Shown here: one piece after another, positions 26,188 through 33,936 of the stretch
Numbering within the stretch: position 1 is the stretch's first letter
Layout of the letters: each line of letters starts with the position of its first letter
NCBI GenBank assembly: GCA_002457485.1
Contig: NTJL01000005.1
Span: 1 to 57,496, forward strand
DNA length: 57,496 bases
DNA from: Pelagibacterales bacterium MED-G42
Lineage (GTDB): Bacteria > Pseudomonadota > Alphaproteobacteria > Pelagibacterales > Pelagibacteraceae
Reading direction: 5' to 3'
Notes under the pieces: model-generated
The model's database searches: none
Told to the model about the DNA's origin: nothing
The model's input: the letters and a program-made list of their open reading frames with translations, nothing else
Position numbers and translations under genes: made by a program

Positions 26188-26391
26188 ATGAGTAAAAAAA
26201 TATTATTTTACAAAGCTATCATTTGGCAAATTATTGGATTAGTTTGGATTTCACTATTTTCATATTTGTGGTTTGGTAGTTGGAGTAAATCGGTTTTATT
26301 TAGTATTATAGTAATGATTATAAGTGTCTTTATTTATGTATTATATGAAGTAATATGGAGCAAAATCATTAAGAAATATGAAAAAAATTAA
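26188..26391 (+). CDS. Small DUF2061-type membrane protein
   Basis: A 67-residue inner-membrane protein with two hydrophobic helices (about 9-28 and 34-53) and a basic C-terminus ending in SKIIKKYEKN. It resembles the DUF2061 family of small predicted membrane proteins, whose function is unknown. The start is supported by a good Shine-Dalgarno AAGGAGA four bases before the ATG. Its last 14 nt overlap dapB, implying translational coupling. A 46-bp stretch separates it from the small frame that follows dnaJ. Confidence 0.8.
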   Translation: MSKKILFYKAIIWQIIGLVWISLFSYLWFGSWSKSVLFSIIVMIISVFIYVLYEVIWSKIIKKYEKN

Positions 26392-27154
26392 TCTAGCTAT
26401 TTCAGGGTGTATGGGCAGAATGGGTCAACAACTAATCAAATCTGCGAGTAAAGATAAATCTATAAAACTAGTAACACTCACTGAAAATAGAGTCGTTAAC
26501 AAAAAAGTTAATGGAATAAAACCAGAATATAATACTGAAGAGGCATTTAATAGAGCAAATGTAATAATTGATTTTACCATACCTAAATGCACATTTGAGA
26601 TACTTAAAATAGCAACAAAATTAAAGAAAAAGGTAGTCATAGGAACAACAGGTTTTACAAAAAAAGAGGAAGATTTAATTAAAAACTTCTCCAAAAAAAT
26701 TCCGATTTTAAAAGCTGGAAATATGAGTTTGGGAATAAATCTATTGATGTATCTTACTGAAATTACATCTGCATCTCTTGGTAGTAATTATCTCAGTAAA
26801 ATTTTTGAAGTACACCATAAGTATAAAAAAGACTATCCATCAGGAACAGCTCTAATGCTTGGAAAAGGAATTGCAGTTGGTAAAAATAAAGATTTTTATA
26901 AAATGATAGGTAAAAAATATTTAAATAAAAAAAACTTTCCTTATGGAAATAAAATCAATTTTAATTCAATTAGAAAAGGGGAAATTATAGGTGAACACGA
27001 GGTAACTTTTTCAAGTGGAAAAGAAATTATTAAACTTAACCACGAAGCATTTGATAGAGCTTTATATTCAGAGGGAGCTATCACAGCAGCCAAATGGTTG
27101 ATAAAAAAAAAACCTGGACTTTACTCTATGAGAAATCTTCTTAATTTCAAATAA
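26378..27154 (+). CDS. dapB: 4-hydroxy-tetrahydrodipicolinate reductase
   Basis: DapB reduces hydroxy-tetrahydrodipicolinate in lysine and diaminopimelate synthesis. The 258 residues include the nucleotide-binding ISGCMGRMGQQL (8-19), VIIDFTIPKCT, VIGTTGFTKKEE, and the catalytic/substrate signature EVHHKYKKDYPSGTAL (about 145-160). It overlaps the upstream small membrane-protein gene by 14 nt and is followed directly by nth, forming a short plus-strand run dapB-nth-pfkB-type kinase. Confidence 0.96.
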   Translation: MKKINLAISGCMGRMGQQLIKSASKDKSIKLVTLTENRVVNKKVNGIKPEYNTEEAFNRANVIIDFTIPKCTFEILKIATKLKKKVVIGTTGFTKKEEDLIKNFSKKIPILKAGNMSLGINLLMYLTEITSASLGSNYLSKIFEVHHKYKKDYPSGTALMLGKGIAVGKNKDFYKMIGKKYLNKKNFPYGNKINFNSIRKGEIIGEHEVTFSSGKEIIKLNHEAFDRALYSEGAITAAKWLIKKKPGLYSMRNLLNFK

Positions 27155-27171
27155 GCTTGGGAGTCTCTAGA

Positions 27172-27825
27172 ATGAATGAGAATGATAGAGCTAGAATTGC
27201 TTTTAAAACTTTGAATAGAATTTACCCTAATATTAAAGTTCCTTTAAATAGTAGGAATGTTTTTACATTGTTAATATCAGTACTTTTATCTGCTCAATGC
27301 ACTGACGTTAATGTTAATAATGTAACAAAAGATATATATCCAAAATATTATAAGCCAGAGCATTTTGTGAAATTAGGTCAAAAAAAAATTGAAAAATTAA
27401 TTAAAAGAATTGGAATTTTTAGAATAAAAGCTAAAAGTATTTATTATCTATCAAAAACATTAATTGAAAAGTACGGTGGAAAAGTACCAAAAACTTTTGA
27501 TGAATTAGAAGAACTTCCAGGAGTTGGACATAAAACAGCAAGTGTGGTTATGTCTCAAGGCTTTGGATATGCTGCTTTTCCAGTAGACACGCATATACAT
27601 AGACTGGCACAAAGGTGGGGATTGTCCAATGGAAAGAACGTAGTTCAAACTGAAGAAGATCTTAAAAGACTCTTTCCTAAAAAATATTGGAATAAGTTAC
27701 ATCTTCAAATAATTTACTATGGAAGAGAATATTGTAAAGCAAGAGATTGTTATGGTTTATCTTGTAAAATCTGTACTACTTGTTATCCTAATAGAAAAAA
27801 ACCCTTAAAAACAAAGAAAGCTTAA
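27172..27825 (+). CDS. nth: Endonuclease III (DNA glycosylase/AP lyase)
   Basis: Nth removes oxidised pyrimidines and nicks abasic sites. I choose ATG 27172 (217 residues) over an in-frame TTG at 27157 because GGGAG sits 8 nt before the ATG. The helix-hairpin-helix ELPGVGHKTASVV carries catalytic Lys121, and FPVDTHIHRL carries Asp139. The C-terminal cysteines are C188, C193, C198, C201 and C204. This departs from the classical C-x6-C-x2-C-x5-C cluster spacing, although the overall span is conserved. The gene directly follows dapB and lies 1 nt before the kinase gene. Confidence 0.94.
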   Translation: MNENDRARIAFKTLNRIYPNIKVPLNSRNVFTLLISVLLSAQCTDVNVNNVTKDIYPKYYKPEHFVKLGQKKIEKLIKRIGIFRIKAKSIYYLSKTLIEKYGGKVPKTFDELEELPGVGHKTASVVMSQGFGYAAFPVDTHIHRLAQRWGLSNGKNVVQTEEDLKRLFPKKYWNKLHLQIIYYGREYCKARDCYGLSCKICTTCYPNRKKPLKTKKA

Positions 27826-27826
27826 T

Positions 27827-28756
27827 ATGAAAATTTTAGGAATTGGAAACGCAATTGTAGATGTTATTTGCAAAGTTGAAGATAATTTCATCACTGAAAA
27901 TAATTTAACCAAAGGAACTATGAAATTAATTTTTGATGATAAGGAGTTTAAATCATTGTTGTCTAATCTTAAAATTGAAAAAACAATATCTGGGGGTTCG
28001 GTAGCTAACTCAGTAGTTGGCTTGTCCCAATTAGGTAATGCAGTAGGCTTTATAGGTAAAGTGAGTGATGACGAACTTGGCTCTAAATACGAAGAAGGTT
28101 TAAAATCTGAAAAAGTAGAATATTTTTACGAGAAAAAAAAAGAAGAAATACCTACTGGAACTTGTTTAATATTAGTCACTCCAGACTCTGAAAGAACAAT
28201 GTGTACCTTCCTAGGAATTGCAGGAAAGATAAGTGAAAATGATATTGATGAAACAATTATAAAAAAAAGTGAAATGATTTTTCTTGAAGGATATCTTTGG
28301 GACGAAGGTGAGCCTAAAAAAGCCTTTGATAAAGCAATTAATTACGCAAACAAGGTAGCAATGTCATTATCAGATCAATTTTGCGTTGATAGACATAAGC
28401 CGCATTTTTTAGATTTGGTTAAAAATAAGCTAGATATTACATTTGCAAATGAACAAGAAATTATATCTTTAATTGGTGCAAAAGATTTTGACGATGTAAT
28501 TAATTTTGGGAAACAACTTGGCAAATTATTAGTGATTACGAGAGGTGAGAAAGGAGCAGTTTTTATTAATGGTGATGAGATTACTGAAAATGGAGTTAAA
28601 GAAAATCTTAAAATTGTAGATCTGACTGGTGCAGGAGATTTATTTGCAGCTGGGTTTCTTCATGGATTTATTAACAATTTATCATCTAAGGAATGTTTAG
28701 ATAAAGGAACTGATATGTCATCAAAAGTTATTCAACAAATTGGGGCCAGACTGTAG
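27827..28756 (+). CDS. PfkB-family kinase, adenosine-kinase-like
   Basis: A ribokinase/PfkB-family carbohydrate or nucleoside kinase of 309 residues. It shows the N-terminal GIGNAIVDVIC (5-15), the substrate loop SGGSVANSVVGLSQLG near 55-70 and the C-terminal catalytic DLTGAGDLFAAGFLHG (about 263-278, anion hole and catalytic Asp). The alphaproteobacterial subgroup is usually annotated as adenosine kinase, which would salvage adenosine to AMP. Substrate is not provable from sequence. It is convergent with the winged-helix regulator, 8 bp apart and without a terminator. Confidence 0.88.
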   Translation: MKILGIGNAIVDVICKVEDNFITENNLTKGTMKLIFDDKEFKSLLSNLKIEKTISGGSVANSVVGLSQLGNAVGFIGKVSDDELGSKYEEGLKSEKVEYFYEKKKEEIPTGTCLILVTPDSERTMCTFLGIAGKISENDIDETIIKKSEMIFLEGYLWDEGEPKKAFDKAINYANKVAMSLSDQFCVDRHKPHFLDLVKNKLDITFANEQEIISLIGAKDFDDVINFGKQLGKLLVITRGEKGAVFINGDEITENGVKENLKIVDLTGAGDLFAAGFLHGFINNLSSKECLDKGTDMSSKVIQQIGARL

Positions 28757-28764
28757 ATTTATTT

Positions 28765-29325
28765 TTATTTAATGTAGTAACCTTTTTTATTACTAATTAT
28801 AAAATCTGCGTCACTAAAAGTTTTAGAAAATTTTTTTCTGAGTCTATATACGTGAGTTTCTACAGTATGAGTTTCTAAGCTTGAAACATATCCCCATACT
28901 TTTTTTTGTAATTCATTAATTGAAATAGGGTGTTTAGAAGATTTTAAAAAATCTATAAGTTTTATTTCTTTTTCTGTGAGTTCTAGAAAAATATTATCTT
29001 TGGAGATTTTTTTTGAATTTAAGTCAAGACTATATAAGCCAATTGTTTTATTAGATTGTAAACTAAATTGTTTTTTTAAAAAATTAGTATTTATAATTTC
29101 AATTATCTTTTTTATTTTCAAAGGAAAATCTTTGATAACTACAACTGATTTAATATCTTTAATCTCTCTTTTGCTTATAATTATAGAGTTTGGATATTCA
29201 TTAATTAAATTTTCGTAATTTACCTTAGAAAGATTAATAATTTCAAAATTTAAATATTCTTTTATTTCATCTAAAATATGGAATAATATCTTAAAATCAT
29301 AGATTACTAATTGATGATTTTTCAT
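28765..29325 (-). CDS. Response-regulator-like protein: degenerate receiver plus OmpR-type winged helix
   Basis: Taking ATG 29325, the product is 186 residues; an upstream extension of the frame would run into the neighbouring gene and is hydrophobic and unlike the family. Residues 1-80 look like a receiver-like fold, but I do not see the phosphoacceptor Asp pocket. Residues about 105-186 are an OmpR/PhoB winged helix (FLELTEKEIKLIDFLKSSK, VWGYVSSLETHTVETHVYRLRKKF, KGYYIK). It is a DNA-binding regulator likely to act without phosphorylation. It is divergent from the L,D-transpeptidase-like gene with only 13 bp between start codons. Confidence 0.83.
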   Translation of the reverse strand: MKNHQLVIYDFKILFHILDEIKEYLNFEIINLSKVNYENLINEYPNSIIISKREIKDIKSVVVIKDFPLKIKKIIEIINTNFLKKQFSLQSNKTIGLYSLDLNSKKISKDNIFLELTEKEIKLIDFLKSSKHPISINELQKKVWGYVSSLETHTVETHVYRLRKKFSKTFSDADFIISNKKGYYIK

Positions 29326-29338
29326 ACTACTTAAACTT

Positions 29339-29830
29339 ATGATAATAAATATAAAAAATAAAGAAAGTCTTATAATTGATCTTTTTAAATTAAGGTGTTG
29401 TGTTGGAAAAAATGGATTTACTAAAAATAAGCTAGAAGGTGACAAAAAAACCCCAAAAGGTATTTTTTCAATTGGAAATCTTTACTTTAGAAAAGATCGG
29501 ATAGATCGATTTGATACAAAACTTAAAAAAATTCCAATTAAAAAAAGCATGGGATGGTGTGATGATGTTAACAGCAAAAAATATAATAGACTTGTAAAAA
29601 TTAATAAAAATATAAAACATGAAAAATTACACCGAAAAGATTATAAATATGATTTGTTCATCCCAATTAACTATAATACAAATCCAACAGTTAAGAACAA
29701 GGGAAGTGCAATTTTTATTCATCTGACCAAAAGTTACAGTAAAACTGCAGGATGTATTGCAATTTCAAAAAAAGATTTTTTAGTTTTATTAAAAATAATA
29801 AATCCAAAAACTAAAATTAAAATTTATTGA
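29339..29830 (+). CDS. L,D-transpeptidase (YkuD) catalytic-domain-like protein
   Basis: A 163-residue protein matching the YkuD-like domain, with GDKKTPKGIFSIG (about 34-46) and the active-site region FIHLTKSYSKTAGCIAIS (about 126-143: His, then S/T-x-G-C with the nucleophilic Cys). Such enzymes form 3-3 peptidoglycan crosslinks or attach proteins to the wall. No signal peptide is visible from this start, which is odd for a periplasmic enzyme; related short cytoplasm-like YkuD proteins of alphaproteobacteria share this. The 3' end overlaps the convergent yggS by 7 nt. Confidence 0.82.
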   Translation: MIINIKNKESLIIDLFKLRCCVGKNGFTKNKLEGDKKTPKGIFSIGNLYFRKDRIDRFDTKLKKIPIKKSMGWCDDVNSKKYNRLVKINKNIKHEKLHRKDYKYDLFIPINYNTNPTVKNKGSAIFIHLTKSYSKTAGCIAISKKDFLVLLKIINPKTKIKIY

Positions 29831-30486
29831 CTTCTTTTTCCAAAAATTTTTGAACCTATTCTTAAAAAAGTAGCTCCAGACTTGTAGGCAGGTATAAAAT
29901 CATTTGACATTCCCATACTCAACTCCTCAACAGAAATTTTTTTAATTAATTCTTTCATTTTTAAAAAATAAAAATCATCATTATTTTCTATTGGAGGTAG
30001 GCACATAATACCTACTATATTTAAATTAAGGTCTACAGTGCAATATTTATAAAATTCTTCTAAGTTTTCTGGATCAATTCCACTTTTTTGAGCTTCACTA
30101 CCAATATTGATTTGTATAAAAATCTTTAAATATTTATTATTTTTTTTTTGTTCTTCATATATTTTTTTTGCTAATTTTAAATTATCTAAAGAATGGATAT
30201 AGTCAAATAAAGGCACAACAAATTTAACTTTGTTGGTTTGTAGTTTACCAATCATGTGAAGTTTAATTGATAAATTTTTTTTTTTTATATCTGTCCATTT
30301 TTCCATTGCCTCTTGAACTTTATTTTCACCAAAATGAATATGTCCATACTCGATTAGAGGAAAAATTTTATCAATTGTAAATGTTTTACTTACTGCAATA
30401 ATTTTTGTAGAATCAGTAAATGTTTTTCCATCTATCTGTTTTAACTGATTTTCTATTTCGATTAAATTATTAATTATTTCATGCAT
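29824..30486 (-). CDS. yggS: Pyridoxal-phosphate homeostasis protein (YggS/PLPBP family)
   Basis: A cytoplasmic PLP-binding TIM-barrel protein that buffers vitamin B6 and affects amino-acid metabolism. In the 220 residues, Lys34 (IIAVSKTF) is the expected Schiff-base lysine. GHIHFGENKVQEA, LHMIGKLQTNK and the C-terminal LSMGMSNDFIPAYKSGATFLRIG are family signatures. Its ATG and that of the divergent ThiE-like gene form a shared palindrome ATGCAT, so the two coding regions overlap by 6 nt at their starts. Its 3' end overlaps the YkuD-like gene. Confidence 0.95.
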   Translation of the reverse strand: MHEIINNLIEIENQLKQIDGKTFTDSTKIIAVSKTFTIDKIFPLIEYGHIHFGENKVQEAMEKWTDIKKKNLSIKLHMIGKLQTNKVKFVVPLFDYIHSLDNLKLAKKIYEEQKKNNKYLKIFIQINIGSEAQKSGIDPENLEEFYKYCTVDLNLNIVGIMCLPPIENNDDFYFLKMKELIKKISVEELSMGMSNDFIPAYKSGATFLRIGSKIFGKRSQ

Positions 30487-31017
30487 ATTTTAAATTTAAA
30501 ATTTTATTGTTTTATAAATCAGTTTGACAAAGTTTTTATAAACAATTTAGCAAATAATGTCTCCGTTATATATAGAAACTATTCTTCGAATAACCATTTA
30601 AATACAATAAAAAAAATAAAACAAACTTGTGAAAAAAAAGGATTAAAATTCTATCTTAGTAATAATATTAAATTAGCAATTAAATTAAACTTAAATGGAG
30701 CATATATTCCATCTTTTAATAAAGACTTTAGTATTAATAATTTTAGTCTTAAAAAAAACTTCGAAATTTTAGGCTCAGCACATTCTCTTAAAGAAATTCG
30801 TATAAAAGAAAAGCAAAACGTAAATTATATTTTTCTATCACCTATTTTTTATAGTAGTAAAAGTAAAAGGAACCTTGGTATATATAGATTCAATAATTTG
30901 CGTAAATTAACTAATAAGAAAATTGTTGCTTTAGGTGGAATAAAAATCACTAATCTTAACTTATTAAAAAAAATGAATATTTCTAACGCAGCATCTATAT
31001 CTTTATTTCTTAAATAA
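30481..31017 (+). CDS. ThiE-like thiamine phosphate synthase homolog, divergent
   Basis: A 178-residue TIM-barrel protein related to thiamine phosphate synthase/TenI. SPIFYSSKSKRNLG (about 119-132) aligns with the phosphate loop and KKIVALGGIKITNLNLLKKM with the C-terminal GGI region. Expected catalytic features are weak: the NDR Asp is replaced by SNN, and the HLGQ(E/S)D loop reads YIPSFNKD. It may therefore not make thiamine phosphate. ATG 30481 is the only suitable start. Alphaproteobacteria often have a similar ThiE-like gene beside yggS. Confidence 0.7.
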   Translation: MHILNLKFYCFINQFDKVFINNLANNVSVIYRNYSSNNHLNTIKKIKQTCEKKGLKFYLSNNIKLAIKLNLNGAYIPSFNKDFSINNFSLKKNFEILGSAHSLKEIRIKEKQNVNYIFLSPIFYSSKSKRNLGIYRFNNLRKLTNKKIVALGGIKITNLNLLKKMNISNAASISLFLK

Positions 31018-31034
31018 AGTTATTATATTGAGGT

Positions 31035-32582
31035 ATGACTAGTCAATCAGATATCGCATATATTAAAAAAGAATATGATAAAATTAGAAATTTATTTTCA
31101 GCTGGACAATTTAAAAAAGTCATAGAAAAAACAAAAATCCTTTTAATAAAAGATCCATCTCAAGCAACTTTTTACAATTATTTAGGACTTTCATACAGCC
31201 ACTTACGAAAACCTGACATTGCAGAAAAATTTTTGTTAAAAGGTTTGGAGGTACATCCAAATAATATGAGTTTATTGGTAAATCTAGGTTCTGTTCTTAG
31301 AGTTACCCAAGATTTTGATGGAGCAGAAAAAGCTTTAAAAAAAGTTCTTGAACAAAACCCTAATCATTTCACTGCTTTATGTAATTTAGCTAATCTTAAG
31401 AGAGATTTAAACAAAGATCATGAAGCAACAAAGTTATATGAAAAAGCTTATAAAATTGACAAAACAAATGTAACTTTACTAGCTAATCTAAGCATAACGT
31501 ACCAGACAATTGGAGACTTCAATAAATGTAAAAAAATTTTAGAAGAAATGGAGATATTAAGTCCAAAAAAAACAATTCAAGATAAAATATATAGTAGTTT
31601 TCATAAATATTCTGAAAATGATGAGCACCAAAAATTAATGATCACTAAATCTCTAGATCCTCAAATTCCAAATTATGAAAAGATAAATCTTTATTTTTCA
31701 CTTTCAAAATCATATTCAGATCAAAAAAAACATGAAAAGTCATGTGAATTTTTTATTAAAGGGAATAAAGAAAAACGAAAAACACTTTTAAATTATAGTA
31801 CTGATTATGAAAATAAACTTTACAATATAATTTCTGAAAAATTTAAAAATTTCCAATTCAGTAATATTCAAAACTCTAATCAGCCGCAATTAATTTTTAT
31901 AGTAGGCTTGCCCAGATCGGGAACAACTTTGCTACATCAAATAATCTCATCTCATACAAAAGTTTTTGGTGCAGGAGAATTGCCAATAATGAGATCAAGT
32001 TTTATTGAGAATGTATTAAAAAAAGATTGGTTAGATGAGTTCTTAGAAGATGCAGAGCTAAGAAAAAAAATGTCAGATAAAATATATAATAAATTCAAAC
32101 TTCATCATCAAAATCAAATAATTTTAGATAAAGCACCATTAAATTTTCAGTGGATAGGGTTTATCAAATTATTATTTCCAAACGCAAAAATTATTCATTC
32201 TAAAAGAAATTTAAAAGATACAGCTCTTTCAATATACAAAAATGTATTTGAAGATATCAATATGCCTTGGAGCTACGATCAAGAGGAATTAGTAGAATTT
32301 ATTAATATATATGAAAATTTCATAAAATTTTGGCACTCTAAAATTCCAAATTATATATATGATTGCAAGTATGAAGAACTAGTAAGTAACCAAGCAAAAG
32401 AAACAAAAAAATTAATAAATTTTTGTAATTTAGACTGGGATGAAAAATGTTTAGATTATACTAAAAATACGAGTGGTATTAAGACTATAAGTCTCTCACA
32501 AGCAAGACAACCAATATATAAAAGTTCCGTAAACTTAAGTGAATTTTATAAAGACAAATTAAAATTCTTAAATAAATTATAA
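31035..32582 (+). CDS. TPR-repeat protein with C-terminal sulfotransferase domain
   Basis: A 515-residue fusion. Residues about 10-235 hold tetratricopeptide repeats (for example NLGSVLRVTQDFDGAEKALK). The C-terminal half is a sulfotransferase with the PAPS 5'-phosphosulfate loop GLPRSGTT (291-298) and a 3'-phosphate region HSKRNLKDTALSIYKNVF. Such enzymes move sulfate from PAPS to carbohydrate, lipid or peptide acceptors; the TPR half may recognise the acceptor. There is no signal peptide, so it is probably cytoplasmic. It is convergent with the first porin, across the porin terminator. Acceptor unknown. Confidence 0.88.
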   Translation: MTSQSDIAYIKKEYDKIRNLFSAGQFKKVIEKTKILLIKDPSQATFYNYLGLSYSHLRKPDIAEKFLLKGLEVHPNNMSLLVNLGSVLRVTQDFDGAEKALKKVLEQNPNHFTALCNLANLKRDLNKDHEATKLYEKAYKIDKTNVTLLANLSITYQTIGDFNKCKKILEEMEILSPKKTIQDKIYSSFHKYSENDEHQKLMITKSLDPQIPNYEKINLYFSLSKSYSDQKKHEKSCEFFIKGNKEKRKTLLNYSTDYENKLYNIISEKFKNFQFSNIQNSNQPQLIFIVGLPRSGTTLLHQIISSHTKVFGAGELPIMRSSFIENVLKKDWLDEFLEDAELRKKMSDKIYNKFKLHHQNQIILDKAPLNFQWIGFIKLLFPNAKIIHSKRNLKDTALSIYKNVFEDINMPWSYDQEELVEFINIYENFIKFWHSKIPNYIYDCKYEELVSNQAKETKKLINFCNLDWDEKCLDYTKNTSGIKTISLSQARQPIYKSSVNLSEFYKDKLKFLNKL

Positions 32583-32586
32583 GAAT

Positions 32587-32619
32587 AAAAAAAAGGCCCC
32601 TTATAAATAAAGGGGCCTT
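32587..32619 (-). terminator. Intrinsic terminator of porin copy 1
   Basis: A 10-bp stem AAGGCCCCTT / AAGGGGCCTT (32593-32602 and 32610-32619) with a 7-nt loop, followed on the minus strand by a U run (plus-strand A run 32587-32594). Its sequence is repeated exactly behind porin copy 2. It also stands between the convergent sulfotransferase and porin genes. Confidence 0.9.
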
Positions 32620-32643
32620 AATAATTAAGTATAAAAAGTTTAA

Positions 32644-33693
32644 TTAGAATGCAAAGCCAACTAGGACTTCAGTTCTTTCAACTTCGATAGCGGCTGCACC
32701 AACTGCTACAGCATCTTCACCTTCGTTTCTCTGAGCTTTGATAGACATACCACCCATTGAGTAACCAACTGCGAAACCTTCTAACTCTTGGTCAGTGTTA
32801 CCTGTTCCAACTTCAGTTTCTTGATAACCGTAAGATACTGTTAAGTTTTCATTGATTGCGAATGCTAAACCAAATGCATCTGTTTCTGTGTCAGCAGCAG
32901 TTGAACCAGCTGCACCATCATCAATTTCTGAATGTTGATAACCTGCAGTAATTCCACCCATAGTATATTTTAATCCTACAGTTGAATGATCATCTTCGAA
33001 CTCTTCAGTTGCAGAATCTCTACCTTTTCTACCAATACCACCGAACACCATTAAACCATCCGCTACATCAGCTTTGATAGCGATCGATGTAGATGAAGGG
33101 TTTGCAGATGCACTTGCTTCTGAACCAGCAATACCAGAGAACTGTCCATCGTCACCTCTAAAGTCATTAGTAGTTTTTGGAGAATAACCGATGTCAACGC
33201 TAGCCATTCCAAAATTATTGCTGTAGTTAAAACCAGTTTGACCACCGTCAACTTTTCCTGATACTCCTGAACCAGAAGTTCCTGATGTAAAGTCAATACC
33301 ATCCGTTGGCTCTTCATAAGCTGAAGGCATTAAGTCATCAATAAGTCCGATACCTAAATCTTGAGTAGAGTTTTTGTATGTTAATGATCCCATATCACCC
33401 ATATCGTAAGTTAGGGCACTTGATGAGAATGCACCAAGAGGTCCACCATGGAAAACTGACATAGTATGACCATTATCAAGTTCACCTGAACCATTTAATG
33501 ATATAAATCTTTCAATACCAAATCTATTACCATTGTTGTTTAGCTGTGAACTTGCACCTGTCTGGTTAGTTTCCATACCTGTGTAAGATAATTCCGCACC
33601 ACCAGTCACAGCAAATGTTCCAGCATTAGATGCTGATACAGCTACTAGTGAACCTGCTAATGCAGTTAGACCTACTTTTTTTAAGTTTGTCAT
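32644..33693 (-). CDS. Outer-membrane porin, copy 1
   Basis: A general-diffusion-type beta-barrel porin of 349 residues with a signal peptide (1-24, cleavage near SASNA/GTF), alternating strand patterns, Gly/Asp-rich loops and a C-terminal Phe (VLVGFAF), the outer-membrane assembly signal. It is about 92% identical by eye to copy 2 downstream; the roughly 28 differences cluster in a few strands. AAAGGAA lies just before the ATG. The 5' region is unlike that of copy 2 except for an ATTATAAGT box. A MarR-like gene is divergent upstream, separated by 376 bp rich in palindromes. GC content and codon use are higher than in neighbours, suggesting high expression. Confidence 0.92.
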   Translation of the reverse strand: MTNLKKVGLTALAGSLVAVSASNAGTFAVTGGAELSYTGMETNQTGASSQLNNNGNRFGIERFISLNGSGELDNGHTMSVFHGGPLGAFSSSALTYDMGDMGSLTYKNSTQDLGIGLIDDLMPSAYEEPTDGIDFTSGTSGSGVSGKVDGGQTGFNYSNNFGMASVDIGYSPKTTNDFRGDDGQFSGIAGSEASASANPSSTSIAIKADVADGLMVFGGIGRKGRDSATEEFEDDHSTVGLKYTMGGITAGYQHSEIDDGAAGSTAADTETDAFGLAFAINENLTVSYGYQETEVGTGNTDQELEGFAVGYSMGGMSIKAQRNEGEDAVAVGAAAIEVERTEVLVGFAF

Positions 33694-33736
33694 TTTGTTC
33701 CTTTCGTTATTAATTGTTAACTGTTAACGAAGAAAG

Positions 33737-33745
33737 ACTTATAAT
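33737..33745 (-). promoter_or_regulatory. Candidate -10 box of porin 1 (ATTATAAGT)
   Basis: ATTATAAGT on the minus strand, about 44 nt before the porin 1 ATG. The same nine bases occur about 53 nt before porin 2 (35610-35618), while the surrounding sequences differ, which suggests conservation for function. No convincing -35 was identified. Confidence 0.4.
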
Positions 33746-33882
33746 TTTTTAAATTTTATAAAAGATCAAAATTTAATATTAAAATTTACCCTTATATTTA
33801 TATAAAATATTTATTGATAAAACTCATCAATCATTGATGGAATAAAGTATAAATTTTAATTGTAAAATTTACGTGTGATAAG

Positions 33883-33902
33883 AGATAATTAAATAATTAT
33901 CT
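33883..33902. promoter_or_regulatory. Perfect palindrome, candidate regulator operator 1
   Basis: Nine-base arms AGATAATTA and TAATTATCT around a 2-bp centre. It lies about 170-190 bp before the MarR-like gene and about 190-210 bp before porin 1, three bases from a second palindrome with related GATAA content. The size and symmetry fit a winged-helix dimer site; ownership by the adjacent regulator is inference. Confidence 0.5.
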
Positions 33903-33905
33903 AAG

Positions 33906-33923
33906 TGTGATAATTTTATCACA
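33906..33923. promoter_or_regulatory. Perfect palindrome TGTGATAA/TTATCACA, candidate operator 2
   Basis: Eight-base arms TGTGATAA and TTATCACA with a 2-bp centre. The TGTGA/TCACA ends recall Crp-family sites, but the spacing (8 bp) is not the Crp consensus (6 bp). A further unpaired half-site GTGTGATAA occurs about 33 bp to the left. It is a likely operator for the MarR-like regulator encoded next door. Confidence 0.5.
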
Positions 33924-33936
33924 GCAAGTTTACATA

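Noticed and set aside
28765..29445. Longer form of the winged-helix regulator starting at 29445
   Set aside because: The extra 40 residues are hydrophobic, unlike the family, and would overlap the conserved N-terminus of the YkuD-like gene. The ATG at 29325 fits better.
32593..32619. Porin terminator acting also for the plus-strand sulfotransferase gene
   Set aside because: The stem is symmetric, but the plus-strand downstream sequence (AATAATTAAG) lacks a U run, so efficient termination in that direction is not supported.
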